Below are positions 7,606 through 19,202 of a DNA stretch of 64,000 bases, piece by piece. Location: positions 10,956 through 74,955 of the forward strand of contig JAEZUE010000077.1 in the NCBI GenBank assembly GCA_023443455.1, in the 5' to 3' direction. The stretch's first letter is position 1. Every line of letters starts with the position of its first letter. A program made the position numbers and the translations under genes. The notes under the pieces were generated by a model. It did not search any database. It was not told where the DNA came from and saw only the letters and a list, made by a program, of their open reading frames with translations. Origin of the DNA: Verrucomicrobiota bacterium. GTDB taxonomy: Bacteria > Verrucomicrobiota > Verrucomicrobiia > Opitutales > Opitutaceae.

Positions 7606-8468
7606 ACACCGCCATCGCCATCCGCCCGCCCTGGCCCGACGAACTCGCGCGCCTCGCCCAAGCGTTCCCCGATCTGCGGATCACGCGAACCTGCCGGCCT
7701 CTCGTGCTGGTGGCCATCGAGCCGTACGAACGCCTCGTCGGCGCCGCATTGGTCATGCCCCCCCAGGACGAGGCGCCGACGCGAACCTGCGAACTCGCCT
7801 GGCAAGTCCGGTCCCGCTTCGCCGATCAATCCGGACCGCTTCTCAAAGCTGCCGCCGAGTCGTTGGCGCCCGGCGAATCCCTCGTCTGGCAGGAGCGCAC
7901 GCCGGAAGGAGCGACTGGTTCGTCTGCACCGACCGAAGCCGGTTTCAGCTGCACCCAAACCCACGAAGTCTGGAGCATTCCGCTCGCGAACTGCTTCGCG
8001 CGGCGGAACCCATATTCCGAGGCACTACGCCGCCGCGGACAGGCGTGCGGCTATGCCACCGCAGCGGCACTTCCCCAATACAGAGACGGAATCATCGCAC
8101 TGGTCACGAATTCGGGGTTGCTCAACGAAAGCCGTGTGCGTTTCAGCGACGAACACCCGGCCGGCTACGACCGCGAGCTGTCGACCGTGGTCGTAAGACG
8201 AGCGGAGGTCGTCGCCGCCGTGCTCGTCCGCCGCGAACCGTCGCGTGCAATCGTCGAGACGCGCGTGGTCGCGCCCGCCCACGTGGGCCGTTTCAATCTG
8301 CCCAACGCGCTGCTGCTCGACCGCTCGCTCGGTGTTGCCGAAGGTCTCGGTCTCACCGACGTCGTGCTGACCGCCGATCCGGCAAACGCGAAGGAGACGA
8401 TCCGATTCGCCCGCAGGTGCGGCGGCAGCCGTCAGAGCACGCTGCGGCTCTGGCATTTCGGAGCATGA
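7602..8468 (+). CDS. GNAT-like protein coupled to the phosphodiesterase fusion
   Basis: 288 residues starting at ATG 7602, overlapping the upstream stop by 4 nt, so translation is probably coupled. The C-terminal half (about residues 170-280) resembles an acyl-CoA N-acyltransferase fold: VVVRRAEVVAAVLVRR, then IVETRVVAPAHVGR and LGLTDVVLTAD. The N-terminal half may be a second, more degenerate copy. The acetyl-CoA binding Q/RxxGxG/A signature is not clear, so the assignment is tentative. Its partnership with a sulfotransferase-bearing protein hints at a shared modification pathway; this is inference. Confidence 0.5.
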   Translation: MNTAIAIRPPWPDELARLAQAFPDLRITRTCRPLVLVAIEPYERLVGAALVMPPQDEAPTRTCELAWQVRSRFADQSGPLLKAAAESLAPGESLVWQERTPEGATGSSAPTEAGFSCTQTHEVWSIPLANCFARRNPYSEALRRRGQACGYATAAALPQYRDGIIALVTNSGLLNESRVRFSDEHPAGYDRELSTVVVRRAEVVAAVLVRREPSRAIVETRVVAPAHVGRFNLPNALLLDRSLGVAEGLGLTDVVLTADPANAKETIRFARRCGGSRQSTLRLWHFGA

Positions 8469-8513
8469 TGTAGCAGCGGCACGCGCCGGCGTTTCGATCT
8501 CCGTCGTGGCGCG

Positions 8514-8623
8514 GTGCTTCAGCCCGCGTCGGAGGACTCCAGCCGACAGCCCGACACTCGACGAAGCCGGACACTTCGAATCCACATACCGGATCAGCAG
8601 AGTCGAACCGCAGGGGCTGAAGC
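8514..8623. repeat. Second copy of the GTGCTTCAGCCC-ended element
   Basis: The left end is GTGCTTCAGCCC (8514-8525) and the right end is GGGCTGAAGC (8614-8623). It is about 16 bp longer than the copy at 2363-2456, mainly by an insertion before the shared interior phrase ACTTCGAATCCACATACC. Confidence 0.7.
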
Positions 8624-8646
8624 CAAAAACCGGAGTTCGGACCGGT

Positions 8647-8802
8647 CACAGAGGCAGAGGAGAGACGGAAGGAGAACACAGAGAAGTGTTTGGCAAAACA
8701 ACGCCTTGCGCTGCTCCGCTCACCCCGGAGGTGAACGGTGCGGTGCGCAGTTATCATTCCGGTCTCTCTGTGTTCTCCTGCCTTGCCTCAGTGCCCTCTG
8801 TG
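8647..8802. repeat. 156-bp inverted-repeat element, copy 1
   Basis: The left arm begins CACAGAGGCAGAGGAGAG and the right arm ends with its imperfect complement, ..CAGTGCCCTCTGTG. The arms are about 38 nt, with GGAGAACACAGAGA and TCTCTGTGTTCTCC as the best-conserved inner ends. A 157-bp copy lies at 60855-61011. Similar CTCTGTGTTCTCTGTG phrases are common non-coding repeats in environmental bacterial genomes. No transposase is present, so any mobility would be in trans. Confidence 0.7.
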
Positions 8803-8895
8803 CCCAACTGCTGAATTCAGGCTGAAGCCCCCTACCACGTCGCTCCCGGCGCGCCCGCGTTTCGAGGGCCTCGGCGGCCGCCGCGACTTCGGCAT

Positions 8896-11800
8896 TCAGG
8901 GCGCGTAGTCGATCTCGACGCGATACAGCCCGACACGGCGGGCAGGATCACCGGCGCCTTCCACTACCACGCGGCGCAGCTCCGTGTCGTCGCCGTTGGC
9001 GATGCGTGCACCCAGCGCCCCCCGGACCGGAACCCAGCTTCCGCTCGCCTCATCGTACTCGGTGATGCGATAGGCCAAGGACGGATCACGGCGCCACCGA
9101 TAGAAGAAGTCGGGCGCGCCTTGAGCGCCGATCGCCAAGGTTGGCAATCCCGCGACAGTTGGGTGCTCCGGATCCAGCGGAAGTGCGTCGGGCACGAATG
9201 GGTCGGTCGAGCAGGCGTATTCGACGAGGTTCACCACCCCGTCGCCATCAATGTCGCCAAAGGGATCCCAGAGCCCACCCGTTCCCCCGGGTGCATGGAC
9301 CTCCATCCAATCGGCGAAGGTGAGTGTGCCGGCGGGGATCTCCTGCAGCACGATATTGTCGTACTGCGCGACGTTGTAGGTGCCGGTGACGTTCTGGAAG
9401 AGCCCGATCGCCCCGCTCGCGAACGTGGTTTCAGCCTCGGGGAAGAGATCGGTCCAGACCACCGAGAAAACGGTGTCCACGACCACCGGGTTGGCCGGAT
9501 CGTTCCGCCGCACCCAGTTGCTCTTCTCGAACGAGAACGAAAGCCCTCCCTCGATCGGCTGAACCCGGATCCGGTAATGCGCGGTGGAAAGCGCATGCTG
9601 TGTTCCCAAGGTTGAATCGGTCCCGACAACCGTTTCGACACCGCCCAGCACCCGCACAAGCCGCAGGCCGTCGCGATTGATCGCCACCCGGTAGTGGTTC
9701 ACGTCGTCGACAAACAGCAGATACACCCCTTGGTCACCCACGACGTACTGCTGGACAAGGTCGAACTCGAGTTCGCAGGAGTTTCCTGTCGTGGTCGTCG
9801 CCACCAATGACGACGGACCGCTCTGGTTCACCCCGAGCCGCAGGTACCGAGACGTTCCGCCTTCGTCGAAATACGTTCCCGAAGCCAGGGTCGCCGCGCC
9901 GGATCGCAGGTCCCAGGTCAGACCATTCGACAGCGCCGGGGCGGTGCGCTGCAGGTCCGCGTCTTCGAAATCCTCGGTCCCCGTTCCGCCTCCGGCACGA
10001 CCCCGCCGCGCCGCCGAGCGACTGCTGGCAAGCCCGGCGGCCGTCGCGCTCACAGCGTAGAAATACGGGCGGTCGGTGAAGACCAGCGCATCGGTCCACG
10101 AAGTGCCGACAACTGGATCCGCCACCGGGGTCCACGGGCCCTCGGCCGTCTCGGCGCGCCAGACGGTGAAATGATCCACGAGGCCAGCGAAGCGATAGAT
10201 CCAGTCGACATCGATCGAGTCCGCCTCCCCGCTCACCCCGTGCAGGCACGGCGCCCCCAGATACGGCGACTCCGTTGGGCCGACATCGGGCGCGAGTCCC
10301 GCGTACACCAACCCCACATCGACCCCGGCGTCGACCAGCAGGCCGTCGGACCGGAGCGAGAAGTCGAGGGTTGCCGGGGCGACGAACTCGGACGACAGGC
10401 CGGCGTTGTCATGGCTGGAGATCGAGTTGGGCTCCAGCGCCCCCATCGACTCCCACGAGGAGAACTGATAGCTGTTGGCGACGTTGAGGTAGTTGTGGTC
10501 GAATCGAAAATACGGCGCCAGCTCCAGAGCCGCCGGCGGCGGGGCGATCGGGCTGTTCACCACGATGTTGTTCGCCAGTACCGCCACCCGTTCCCGGTAG
10601 TTCAGATACGAGGGCTCGATCTCCGGGCGCAGCACCAGTTCCTCCACGATCACCCGGTTCACCCCGAGGATCTCCTCCTCCTCGCCCGGCGTGAGATCGG
10701 TCTTCACGTTGCCCGCGGCGTCCATGAGCCCGCGGCGGATCACCGCGTCGACGATATGCGCGGCCGCACCCTCGTCGCTCAACGCCGCCCGTAGTCCAGG
10801 ATGATCCCTATAGAACGTGCGGTCGCCGATGATCGCGTTGATGTGGTCGACCAGACGTTGCCGGAACGCGTCGTCCTGGTCGGCGAGGGTCTGCCCAACC
10901 GGCAGGTTGCGAATGTCCTGAATGATGGAAGCCTCGGCGGTCCAGAGCAGGTTCTGCGGGAACGATCCGATGTCGCCCTGGATGGCGGCTGTCAGGCGCG
11001 GCCATGAGTTCCAGTAGATGCCGAGATTGCCGAGACTCACCCGCCAGTCGCCGAGGGTGCCCTGATGCGCGTCGAAGCGCAGGCCGGACTGGTAGAACAA
11101 GTTGTTGTAGATGTAGACCGGCGACATGTGGCAGAAGCCGATGGGGCCGTTGATGAAGGTGTTTCGCCGGAAGGTGATCCGGCCGTTGGCCTGGCACCAC
11201 ATGTTCTGGTGGCCCGCCTGCTCGAGGTGGTTGTCCTCGATCACCATGTCGGAGACCTGCTGGAACTGGATGTTGTCCGGGTGGGACTGCGAGCTGCCCT
11301 GGAACTCGACGCGGTTGCCGCGAATGAGCACGTCGGAGCAATAGTAGAGTTTGCCGCCGCCGGAGCCCAACCAGATGCCGTTGTCGTTGTTGTGATGGAC
11401 ATGGTTGCCGATGATCGCGATGTGCCCGGTATCGGAGCCGAACGAGATCCCGTTGCGGTTGTTGTAGCTGAACTCCGAATTCTCGATCCGGCAGCCGAGC
11501 GAATTGCGGGACGCGAAACCCGAACCGGCGTTGTGGTGCACACGGCAGTTGCGAAGCGTGAAATCGTCCGCCGCGGCGCGATAGGTGTCCGTGATGCCGC
11601 TTCCGGTGTGGTTCCGGATCTCAAAGCCGTCGACCACGATATGCGCCCGGTCGAGATCGATGCCGGTGGCGCGCGCACTGCCAGCTATCTCGGTGAGTAC
11701 ATCTCCGAACGGCCGGATGAAGACGGAGTTTCCCTGCACCGCGTACTCCCCGGGGACGTCGACCACGGCCGGATGGTTGGCGACCGCGTAGCAGTCGGCC

Positions 11801-12582
11801 CGCGTTCCTTCCGGCGGCAGGAAGCGCGATGCGAGGTCGTTTGAGGAGAGCGCTACGGTCGCCCGGCGCGACGCGGCATCGTAGGCGAGGATCGGCCGGA
11901 CCAGCGTGCGGTTCTGGAAATTGTTGTAGTGGTAGATCGATGCCCCGACCCAGAAATCGTCGGCCACGGGCTCACCCCGGACGCTCGCGAACTCCGGTGC
12001 CAGCACGAGCGTCTCGAATCCGGCCGCGGTCAGCGCGGCCTCCTCCGGACTCCCGGCCTCGACCAGATCGGCTTCCGCGATCTCCATCCAGTTCGAGTGG
12101 TTGTAGGGATCCACGGGATCGGTCGCATCCGGCGCCATCGCGATGGCCATGATCCGCCCATCTTGAAAGAGGCGACCCGGCGCAGACGCCACCTCGGCCC
12201 GATAGGAGCCGTCGCCCTGCTCTACCCAACCCTCGATCGGATCCGCGCCGTCGATCACCGGACGGTTCGTCGGATCGGCCGCGACCAGCTCGATCAGCTG
12301 CTCCGCCAATCCCGAGCGGGCGAACTTCACCGTCTCGCGATAGATGCCGGCCGCCACCACGATCCGGTCGCCGGGCATCGCGTCCCGTGTCGCGCGAGCG
12401 ATTGTCGCCCACGGCAGATCAGCCGTTCCCGGGTTCGTGTCGCTGGCCGCGGCGTGGCGATTGTCGACGAACACATCGCGCGCGTACAACGGCAGACTTG
12501 CCGACGGAATGGCGATCGCGAGAGCGACGAGCAGTCGAAGCCGGACTCGGGGCGTGAAGACGGGACGAAGGACGAGGGGCAT
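8896..12582 (-). CDS. Secreted right-handed beta-helix protein, probably acting on polysaccharide
   Basis: 1228 residues from ATG 12582, chosen because a signal peptide follows at once (VRLRLLVALAIAIPSAS, cleavage near LYA). Residues 35-115 match the region common to secreted lyases and pectate-lyase-like proteins (DVFVDNRH, DTNPGT, PWATIARA, GDRIVVAAGIYRE). Residues about 310-560 are repeated beta-helix rungs rich in HHN, NG, ENSEF and IxxNxV. A fibronectin-III-like segment follows (about 790-870), then a concanavalin/LamG-like segment (about 885-1050) and a calcium-binding-type DIDGDG near 1106. There is no PEP-CTERM or other sorting tail. Polysaccharide lyase or epimerase activity is plausible, but no catalytic residues can be assigned. 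It stands alone between repeat-rich gaps. Confidence 0.75.
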   Translation of the reverse strand: MPLVLRPVFTPRVRLRLLVALAIAIPSASLPLYARDVFVDNRHAAASDTNPGTADLPWATIARATRDAMPGDRIVVAAGIYRETVKFARSGLAEQLIELVAADPTNRPVIDGADPIEGWVEQGDGSYRAEVASAPGRLFQDGRIMAIAMAPDATDPVDPYNHSNWMEIAEADLVEAGSPEEAALTAAGFETLVLAPEFASVRGEPVADDFWVGASIYHYNNFQNRTLVRPILAYDAASRRATVALSSNDLASRFLPPEGTRADCYAVANHPAVVDVPGEYAVQGNSVFIRPFGDVLTEIAGSARATGIDLDRAHIVVDGFEIRNHTGSGITDTYRAAADDFTLRNCRVHHNAGSGFASRNSLGCRIENSEFSYNNRNGISFGSDTGHIAIIGNHVHHNNDNGIWLGSGGGKLYYCSDVLIRGNRVEFQGSSQSHPDNIQFQQVSDMVIEDNHLEQAGHQNMWCQANGRITFRRNTFINGPIGFCHMSPVYIYNNLFYQSGLRFDAHQGTLGDWRVSLGNLGIYWNSWPRLTAAIQGDIGSFPQNLLWTAEASIIQDIRNLPVGQTLADQDDAFRQRLVDHINAIIGDRTFYRDHPGLRAALSDEGAAAHIVDAVIRRGLMDAAGNVKTDLTPGEEEEILGVNRVIVEELVLRPEIEPSYLNYRERVAVLANNIVVNSPIAPPPAALELAPYFRFDHNYLNVANSYQFSSWESMGALEPNSISSHDNAGLSSEFVAPATLDFSLRSDGLLVDAGVDVGLVYAGLAPDVGPTESPYLGAPCLHGVSGEADSIDVDWIYRFAGLVDHFTVWRAETAEGPWTPVADPVVGTSWTDALVFTDRPYFYAVSATAAGLASSRSAARRGRAGGGTGTEDFEDADLQRTAPALSNGLTWDLRSGAATLASGTYFDEGGTSRYLRLGVNQSGPSSLVATTTTGNSCELEFDLVQQYVVGDQGVYLLFVDDVNHYRVAINRDGLRLVRVLGGVETVVGTDSTLGTQHALSTAHYRIRVQPIEGGLSFSFEKSNWVRRNDPANPVVVDTVFSVVWTDLFPEAETTFASGAIGLFQNVTGTYNVAQYDNIVLQEIPAGTLTFADWMEVHAPGGTGGLWDPFGDIDGDGVVNLVEYACSTDPFVPDALPLDPEHPTVAGLPTLAIGAQGAPDFFYRWRRDPSLAYRITEYDEASGSWVPVRGALGARIANGDDTELRRVVVEGAGDPARRVGLYRVEIDYAP

Positions 12583-12874
12583 GACAAGTAGCCGCAGTTG
12601 GTTCGACAAAACGCGGGACCGACTGCTGCGTACTGCACCGGCGGGGCCGTGCAAGCACGGGGGAACGCGGCGCGGATATTCGGCTTTGTTTTTTGAGCGT
12701 TCCGTCAAAAACACCCGCCGCCAAGGCCGTCGCCAGACATCGCAGACACGGAGGCCTGCGCCACGCTCCGTGCGGCGCGTCTGCCGCTGGCGCAAGCGCC
12801 GCTGTCTGGGCCCGTCGCTCCAATGCGACCGCACGCGTGGTTTGCCGGCCTTCGCGGCCGGCGCCACATTCTCG
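12583..12874. other. Intergenic region with REP-like hairpin
   Basis: This gap separates the 3' end of the sigma54 activator gene from the start of the beta-helix gene, both on the minus strand. A hairpin GCCGGCC, TTCGC, GGCCGGC (12844-12862) followed by GCCAC lies 13 nt from the activator stop codon and could end its transcript. The rest contains GC-rich phrases related to the 28330-28694 array. No gene is seen. Confidence 0.5.
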
Positions 12875-14542
12875 TTACGACATCGTCAGGCCGCCGCGTT
12901 TGATCTCGGCGGCGGCGGCGATCGGGTCGGCCTTGAAGCGCTCGGGGTCGATGCCGTACTTCTTCACGCGCAGGCCCATGATGCGCTCGGTGAGACCGAG
13001 CTGGCGACCGGCCTTGGCCATGATGCCGCGGTGCGTCTTGAGCGCCTCGGCGATCATCTCGCGCTCGACCGCGGCCACGGCCTCGTCGAGCGTGCCGTGC
13101 GAGGCGGTGCCCGAGGCCTCGCCGGTCTGCAACGTGGGCGGCAGGTGGAAACCGTGGATCACGCCGTCCTGCGAGAGCAGCACGGCGCGCTCGATGGTGT
13201 TCTCGAGTTCGCGCACGTTGCCCGGCCAATGGTAGGCCATGAGCATGTCGATCGCGGGCGTGGAGATGCGCACCACGTTCTTGTTGTTCTGGCGGGCGTA
13301 TTTTTCCAGGAAGTGGTCGGCCAGCTCCAGGATATCGCTACGCCGGTCGCGCAGCGGCGGCACATACACCGGGAAGACGTTGATGCGGTAGTAGAGATCG
13401 ATTCGGAAGCGGCCCTCCTCGATCATCTTCTCGAGATTGCGGTTGGTCGCCGTGACCACGCGCACATCGACGCGGATCGACTGCGTGCCGCCGACCCGCT
13501 CGAAGGTGCCCTCCTGCAGCACGCGCAGCAGCTTCGCCTGCGTGGCCGCCGAGATCTCGCCGATCTCGTCGAGGAAGATCGTGCCGCCGTCGGCCAACTC
13601 GAAACGCCCCTTGCGCAGCGCGAGCGCGCCGGTGAACGCGCCCTTCTCGTGGCCGAACAACTCGCTCTCGATGATGCTCTCGGGCAGGGCCGCGCAATTG
13701 ACGCGCACGAACGGTTTCTTGCGCCGCCCGCTGCCCGTCCAGAGCGCGTGCGCGATGCGCTCCTTGCCCACGCCGGTCTCGCCGCGGATGAGCACGGTGG
13801 TCTTCGAATCGGCGACCTGGTCGATGTGGAAATACACCATGCGCATCGCCGAGGAGTGCCCGGTCATGCCCTCGGGCACGAAGCTGCGGGCGATCTGCTG
13901 CTGCAGGCGCTCGTTTTCCTCGCGCAACGTGTCGATGCGCTCCTTCGCCATCTGCCGGAAACGCACGGCGAGGCCGACCTGCCCGGCCACGAGCACCAGA
14001 AAACGCGCGTCGACCGTGAGCAGCACCTCGCTGGCCGCCGCACGGGTGAACGAGAGCGTGCCGAGCACCTCGCTGCCCTGCCGGATCGGCACCGCCACGA
14101 GGCTCTCGCCCTGCGAACGCGCGTCGGCGAAGAGCCGTTGTTCGAGCGGGCTCCATTCGTCGTCGGGCACCGCGCCGAGGTTCGCGAAGACCAGCGGTTC
14201 GCCCATGGTCGCGACCCGACCCAGGAAGCCCTCGCCCAGCTTTTCGCGCATCGACTTGTCGTGGTGGTCGGCATGCGGTCGGTCCTGCATTTCCTCGACC
14301 ATCAACTCTGCGCTCTCGCGGTTGACGATGGTCAGCAGACCGCGGCGCAAGGCCGTCGTTTCGGCCAATTTGCGAAAGAGCGGTTGCACCGCATCGCGAA
14401 GTTCCAGCCCCTGCGCGAGGGAGGCCGACACATCGTGAAGCAGACGAAATTCCTGCAGCACGCGACAGCCGCCGCCCAAATCGGGAATGGCCGGCGGAGT
14501 CGGGGCCCCGGGTCGTTCTGAACAAGAGTCGCAGGTACTCAT
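12875..14542 (-). CDS. Sigma54-dependent transcriptional activator with GAF domain (NifA-like architecture)
   Basis: 555 residues from ATG 14542, preceded by GGGGAAAGG; a GTG 33 nt upstream is an alternative. The order is GAF sensory domain (about 30-195), sigma54-interaction AAA+ domain with Walker A GETGVGKE (about 254-261), the diagnostic GAFTGA loop (about 301-306), Walker B FLDEIGE and WPGNVRELEN, and a Fis-type helix-turn-helix at the C-terminus (MAKAGRQLGLTERIMGL). It should hydrolyse ATP to remodel RNA polymerase-sigma54 closed complexes. GAF-AAA-HTH order and the C-terminal sequence resemble NifA, but no nif gene is in the window, so the target is unknown. A CDSC motif at the extreme N-terminus could bind metal. 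Confidence 0.9.
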   Translation of the reverse strand: MSTCDSCSERPGAPTPPAIPDLGGGCRVLQEFRLLHDVSASLAQGLELRDAVQPLFRKLAETTALRRGLLTIVNRESAELMVEEMQDRPHADHHDKSMREKLGEGFLGRVATMGEPLVFANLGAVPDDEWSPLEQRLFADARSQGESLVAVPIRQGSEVLGTLSFTRAAASEVLLTVDARFLVLVAGQVGLAVRFRQMAKERIDTLREENERLQQQIARSFVPEGMTGHSSAMRMVYFHIDQVADSKTTVLIRGETGVGKERIAHALWTGSGRRKKPFVRVNCAALPESIIESELFGHEKGAFTGALALRKGRFELADGGTIFLDEIGEISAATQAKLLRVLQEGTFERVGGTQSIRVDVRVVTATNRNLEKMIEEGRFRIDLYYRINVFPVYVPPLRDRRSDILELADHFLEKYARQNNKNVVRISTPAIDMLMAYHWPGNVRELENTIERAVLLSQDGVIHGFHLPPTLQTGEASGTASHGTLDEAVAAVEREMIAEALKTHRGIMAKAGRQLGLTERIMGLRVKKYGIDPERFKADPIAAAAEIKRGGLTMS

Positions 14543-14710
14543 CCTTTCCCCGATCGCTAGCAGGCCCGATGCCACCGAGCGGAAGGCACCGGGGAAATCG
14601 CAAGGCCCCTACGTACACTCGCTCCCTCGTGTGCATTTCCCCCGCCGCGGGAGCGATTTCGCGCAGCCTTGTCCGTTGACATCCCACCCATTCCGAAACC
14701 TCTTGCGACC

Positions 14711-15730
14711 ATGCCCGAGAAAGCGGTCCTCCTGGTCAACCTCGGTTCGCCGGCGTCCACCTCCGTCTCCGATGTGCGCGACTACCTGCGCGAGTTCCTC
14801 GGCGACGAGCGGGTGATCGATTATCCGGCCTGGTTTCGCTGGCTCCTGCTCGAGGGCATCATCCTGCGCGTGCGCCCGAAAAAATCCGCCCACGCCTACG
14901 AACAAGTCTGGACTTCCGAGGGTGCGCCGCTGCTCGTGACCACGGAGAAGGTGCGCACCAAGCTCGAGGCGACCTTGGGCGTGCCGGTGCTCTCCGGCAT
15001 GCGCTACGGCGAGCCCTCGATCGCCGGCGCCCTGTCCCGGCTGCGGGAAATGGGCGTGAAGGAGGTTTTCCTGATCCCGCAGTACCCGCACTACGCGATG
15101 TCGAGCTGGGAGACCGTGGTGGTGAAAGTGTACGAGGAGACGCGCCGCGTGGCGCCCGAACTGCGTTTCACGACCGTGCAACCGTTCTTCGCCGACGCCG
15201 ACTACATCGAGGCCCTGCATACGGTCTCGGCGCCCGATCTGGCCGAAGGCTTCGACCATCTGCTGCTCAGTTTCCACGGCGTGCCGGTGCGGCACCTGCG
15301 CAAGGCCGACTCCTCCCGCGCCCATTGCCGGTGCGTGCCGGACTGCTGCCAAGTGGCCAGCCCCGCCCACGCGACCTGCTACCGCGCCCAGTGTCTCGGC
15401 ACGGTCCGGGCTTTCGCCCGACGCGCGGGCGTGCCGGAGGACCGTCACTCGTTCTCGTTCCAGTCGCGCCTGCCCGGGGAGCCCTGGCTCGAGCCGTTCA
15501 CGGACCGCGAACTGGTCCGCCTCGCCCGATCGGGCGTGAAGAAGCTGCTGGTCATGACTCCGGCCTTCACCGCCGACTGTCTCGAAACGTTGGAGGAGAT
15601 CGCCGTCGAGGGGAAGGAGACCTTCCTCGCGGCGGGAGGTGCGGAGTTCAAACAGATCCCCTGCCTCAACGACCACCCCGCCTTCATCGGTTTCCTCGCC
15701 GCCCGAGCCCGGAAATGGCTGGTCGGCTGA
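14711..15730 (+). CDS. hemH: Ferrochelatase with Cys-rich internal segment
   Basis: 339 residues from ATG 14711. It inserts Fe2+ into protoporphyrin IX, the last step of protohaem synthesis. Family signs are LLVNLGSP at the N-terminus, QYPHYA, the SFHG motif carrying the catalytic His189, and the acidic TLEEI segment (Glu295/Glu296). Directly after SFHGVPVRH there is an insert with six cysteines at 206, 208, 212, 213, 223 and 228. Some bacterial ferrochelatases, for example from delta-proteobacteria, carry an internal Cys cluster that binds [2Fe-2S]; this insert looks like that type. It is divergent from the sigma54 activator, with a 168-nt gap, and is monocistronic. Confidence 0.93.
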   Translation: MPEKAVLLVNLGSPASTSVSDVRDYLREFLGDERVIDYPAWFRWLLLEGIILRVRPKKSAHAYEQVWTSEGAPLLVTTEKVRTKLEATLGVPVLSGMRYGEPSIAGALSRLREMGVKEVFLIPQYPHYAMSSWETVVVKVYEETRRVAPELRFTTVQPFFADADYIEALHTVSAPDLAEGFDHLLLSFHGVPVRHLRKADSSRAHCRCVPDCCQVASPAHATCYRAQCLGTVRAFARRAGVPEDRHSFSFQSRLPGEPWLEPFTDRELVRLARSGVKKLLVMTPAFTADCLETLEEIAVEGKETFLAAGGAEFKQIPCLNDHPAFIGFLAARARKWLVG

Positions 15731-15743
15731 CCCGCCCATGCCC

Positions 15744-15768
15744 GCGCCCGCCCCTCCGGAACGGGCGC
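15744..15768 (+). terminator. Possible terminator after hemH
   Basis: GCGCCCG (15744-15750) pairs with CGGGCGC (15762-15768) across an 11-base loop, 14 nt after the hemH stop. A T run occurs only 12 nt later, so this is a weak candidate. Confidence 0.35.
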
Positions 15769-15882
15769 CGGTGCTTACGGATTTTTCACGACTTTCGGAT
15801 TGGGTCGTAATGGGAAACGCCTAGCGTCCGACCCTACCCACTTCCGCCCCCACACTCTTCCCAGCCAACCACTTCACCTACC

Positions 15883-18522
<2,640 letters not shown>

Positions 18523-18555
18523 CGCCTCCCCGGGTGGCGGGCCACGCTCGCGACC

Positions 18556-19179
18556 TCACCCGCGCCAGGTGAAGGCGTGGCAGAGGGCCACGCCGGTCGC
18601 GTCGGCCTCGTCGTAGGCGAGCGGCCGCCCATGGCCGACCAACGACATGACGGTGCGCGCCATCTGCTCCTTGCTCGCCCGGCCCACGCCGACCACCGCC
18701 TGCTTCACGCGCAGCGGTGGGTATTCAAAAACCGGTTTCTCCGCGATCGCCGCCGCCGCGATCGCCGCCCCGCGCGCGGCCCCGAGGATCTGCGCGGTCG
18801 AGACGTTCTGCACGAAGATCGTCTTCTCCAACGCCACATGGTCGACCGCATGGTCGCGCAGCACCGCCGCCACCGCCTGGAAGATCGCGCCGAGGCAGTA
18901 CGCCATGTCGTGCTTGGGCGGCAGCTTCACCGTGCGGCTCAACAGCACCACCGGCTGGCGCCCCGCGGCGATCTCGACCAGCGACAAACCCGTGCCGCGC
19001 AGGCTCGGATCGATGCCGAGCACGCGGCCGGCGAAGTTGGTGCGCTGCGGCAGCACCGAACCCACCGCCGCCACCGCCGTTTTCCCGGCCGGGCGCAGCA
19101 GCGCCGCGGGCATCTCCGGCGGCGGCAACCGCCCCTCGAGCTTCGCCTTCCAAAGTGCGCGGACGTTGCGGCTGGCCAT
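18556..19179 (-). CDS. ruvC: Crossover junction endodeoxyribonuclease RuvC
   Basis: 207 residues from ATG 19179. It resolves Holliday junctions together with RuvAB. The catalytic acidic residues of the RNase H-like fold are visible in GIDPSLRGTG, ALEKTIF and YDEADATGVALCHA. About 45 residues precede the GIDPS motif, a longer N-terminus than in the 173-residue E. coli protein; it contains WKAKLEGRLPPPEMPAALLRP and is unexplained. It lies 23 nt downstream of the TSUP permease gene and is probably in one transcript with recF. Confidence 0.92.
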   Translation of the reverse strand: MASRNVRALWKAKLEGRLPPPEMPAALLRPAGKTAVAAVGSVLPQRTNFAGRVLGIDPSLRGTGLSLVEIAAGRQPVVLLSRTVKLPPKHDMAYCLGAIFQAVAAVLRDHAVDHVALEKTIFVQNVSTAQILGAARGAAIAAAAIAEKPVFEYPPLRVKQAVVGVGRASKEQMARTVMSLVGHGRPLAYDEADATGVALCHAFTWRG

Positions 19180-19202
19180 GGTCGTCGAAACGTGGCGCCC
19201 GC

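Larger units (their letters stand above)
8469..8895. other. Repeat-filled gap between convergent genes
   Basis: No gene is supported. The gap between the 3' ends of the GNAT-like and beta-helix genes holds a degenerate GTAG-type hairpin (about 8470-8496), a copy of the terminal-inverted-repeat element (8514-8623) and a 156-bp long-armed inverted repeat (8647-8802). Confidence 0.7.

Noticed and set aside
12875..14542. Nitrogen fixation locus, from the NifA-like activator and the NifS-like desulfurase
   Set aside because: No nifHDK or accessory nif genes are present. The architecture resemblance alone does not show a nif role.
14676..14704. TTGACA as -35 box of hemH
   Set aside because: No -10 box at 16-18 nt, and the distance to the start codon is too short for a usual leader.
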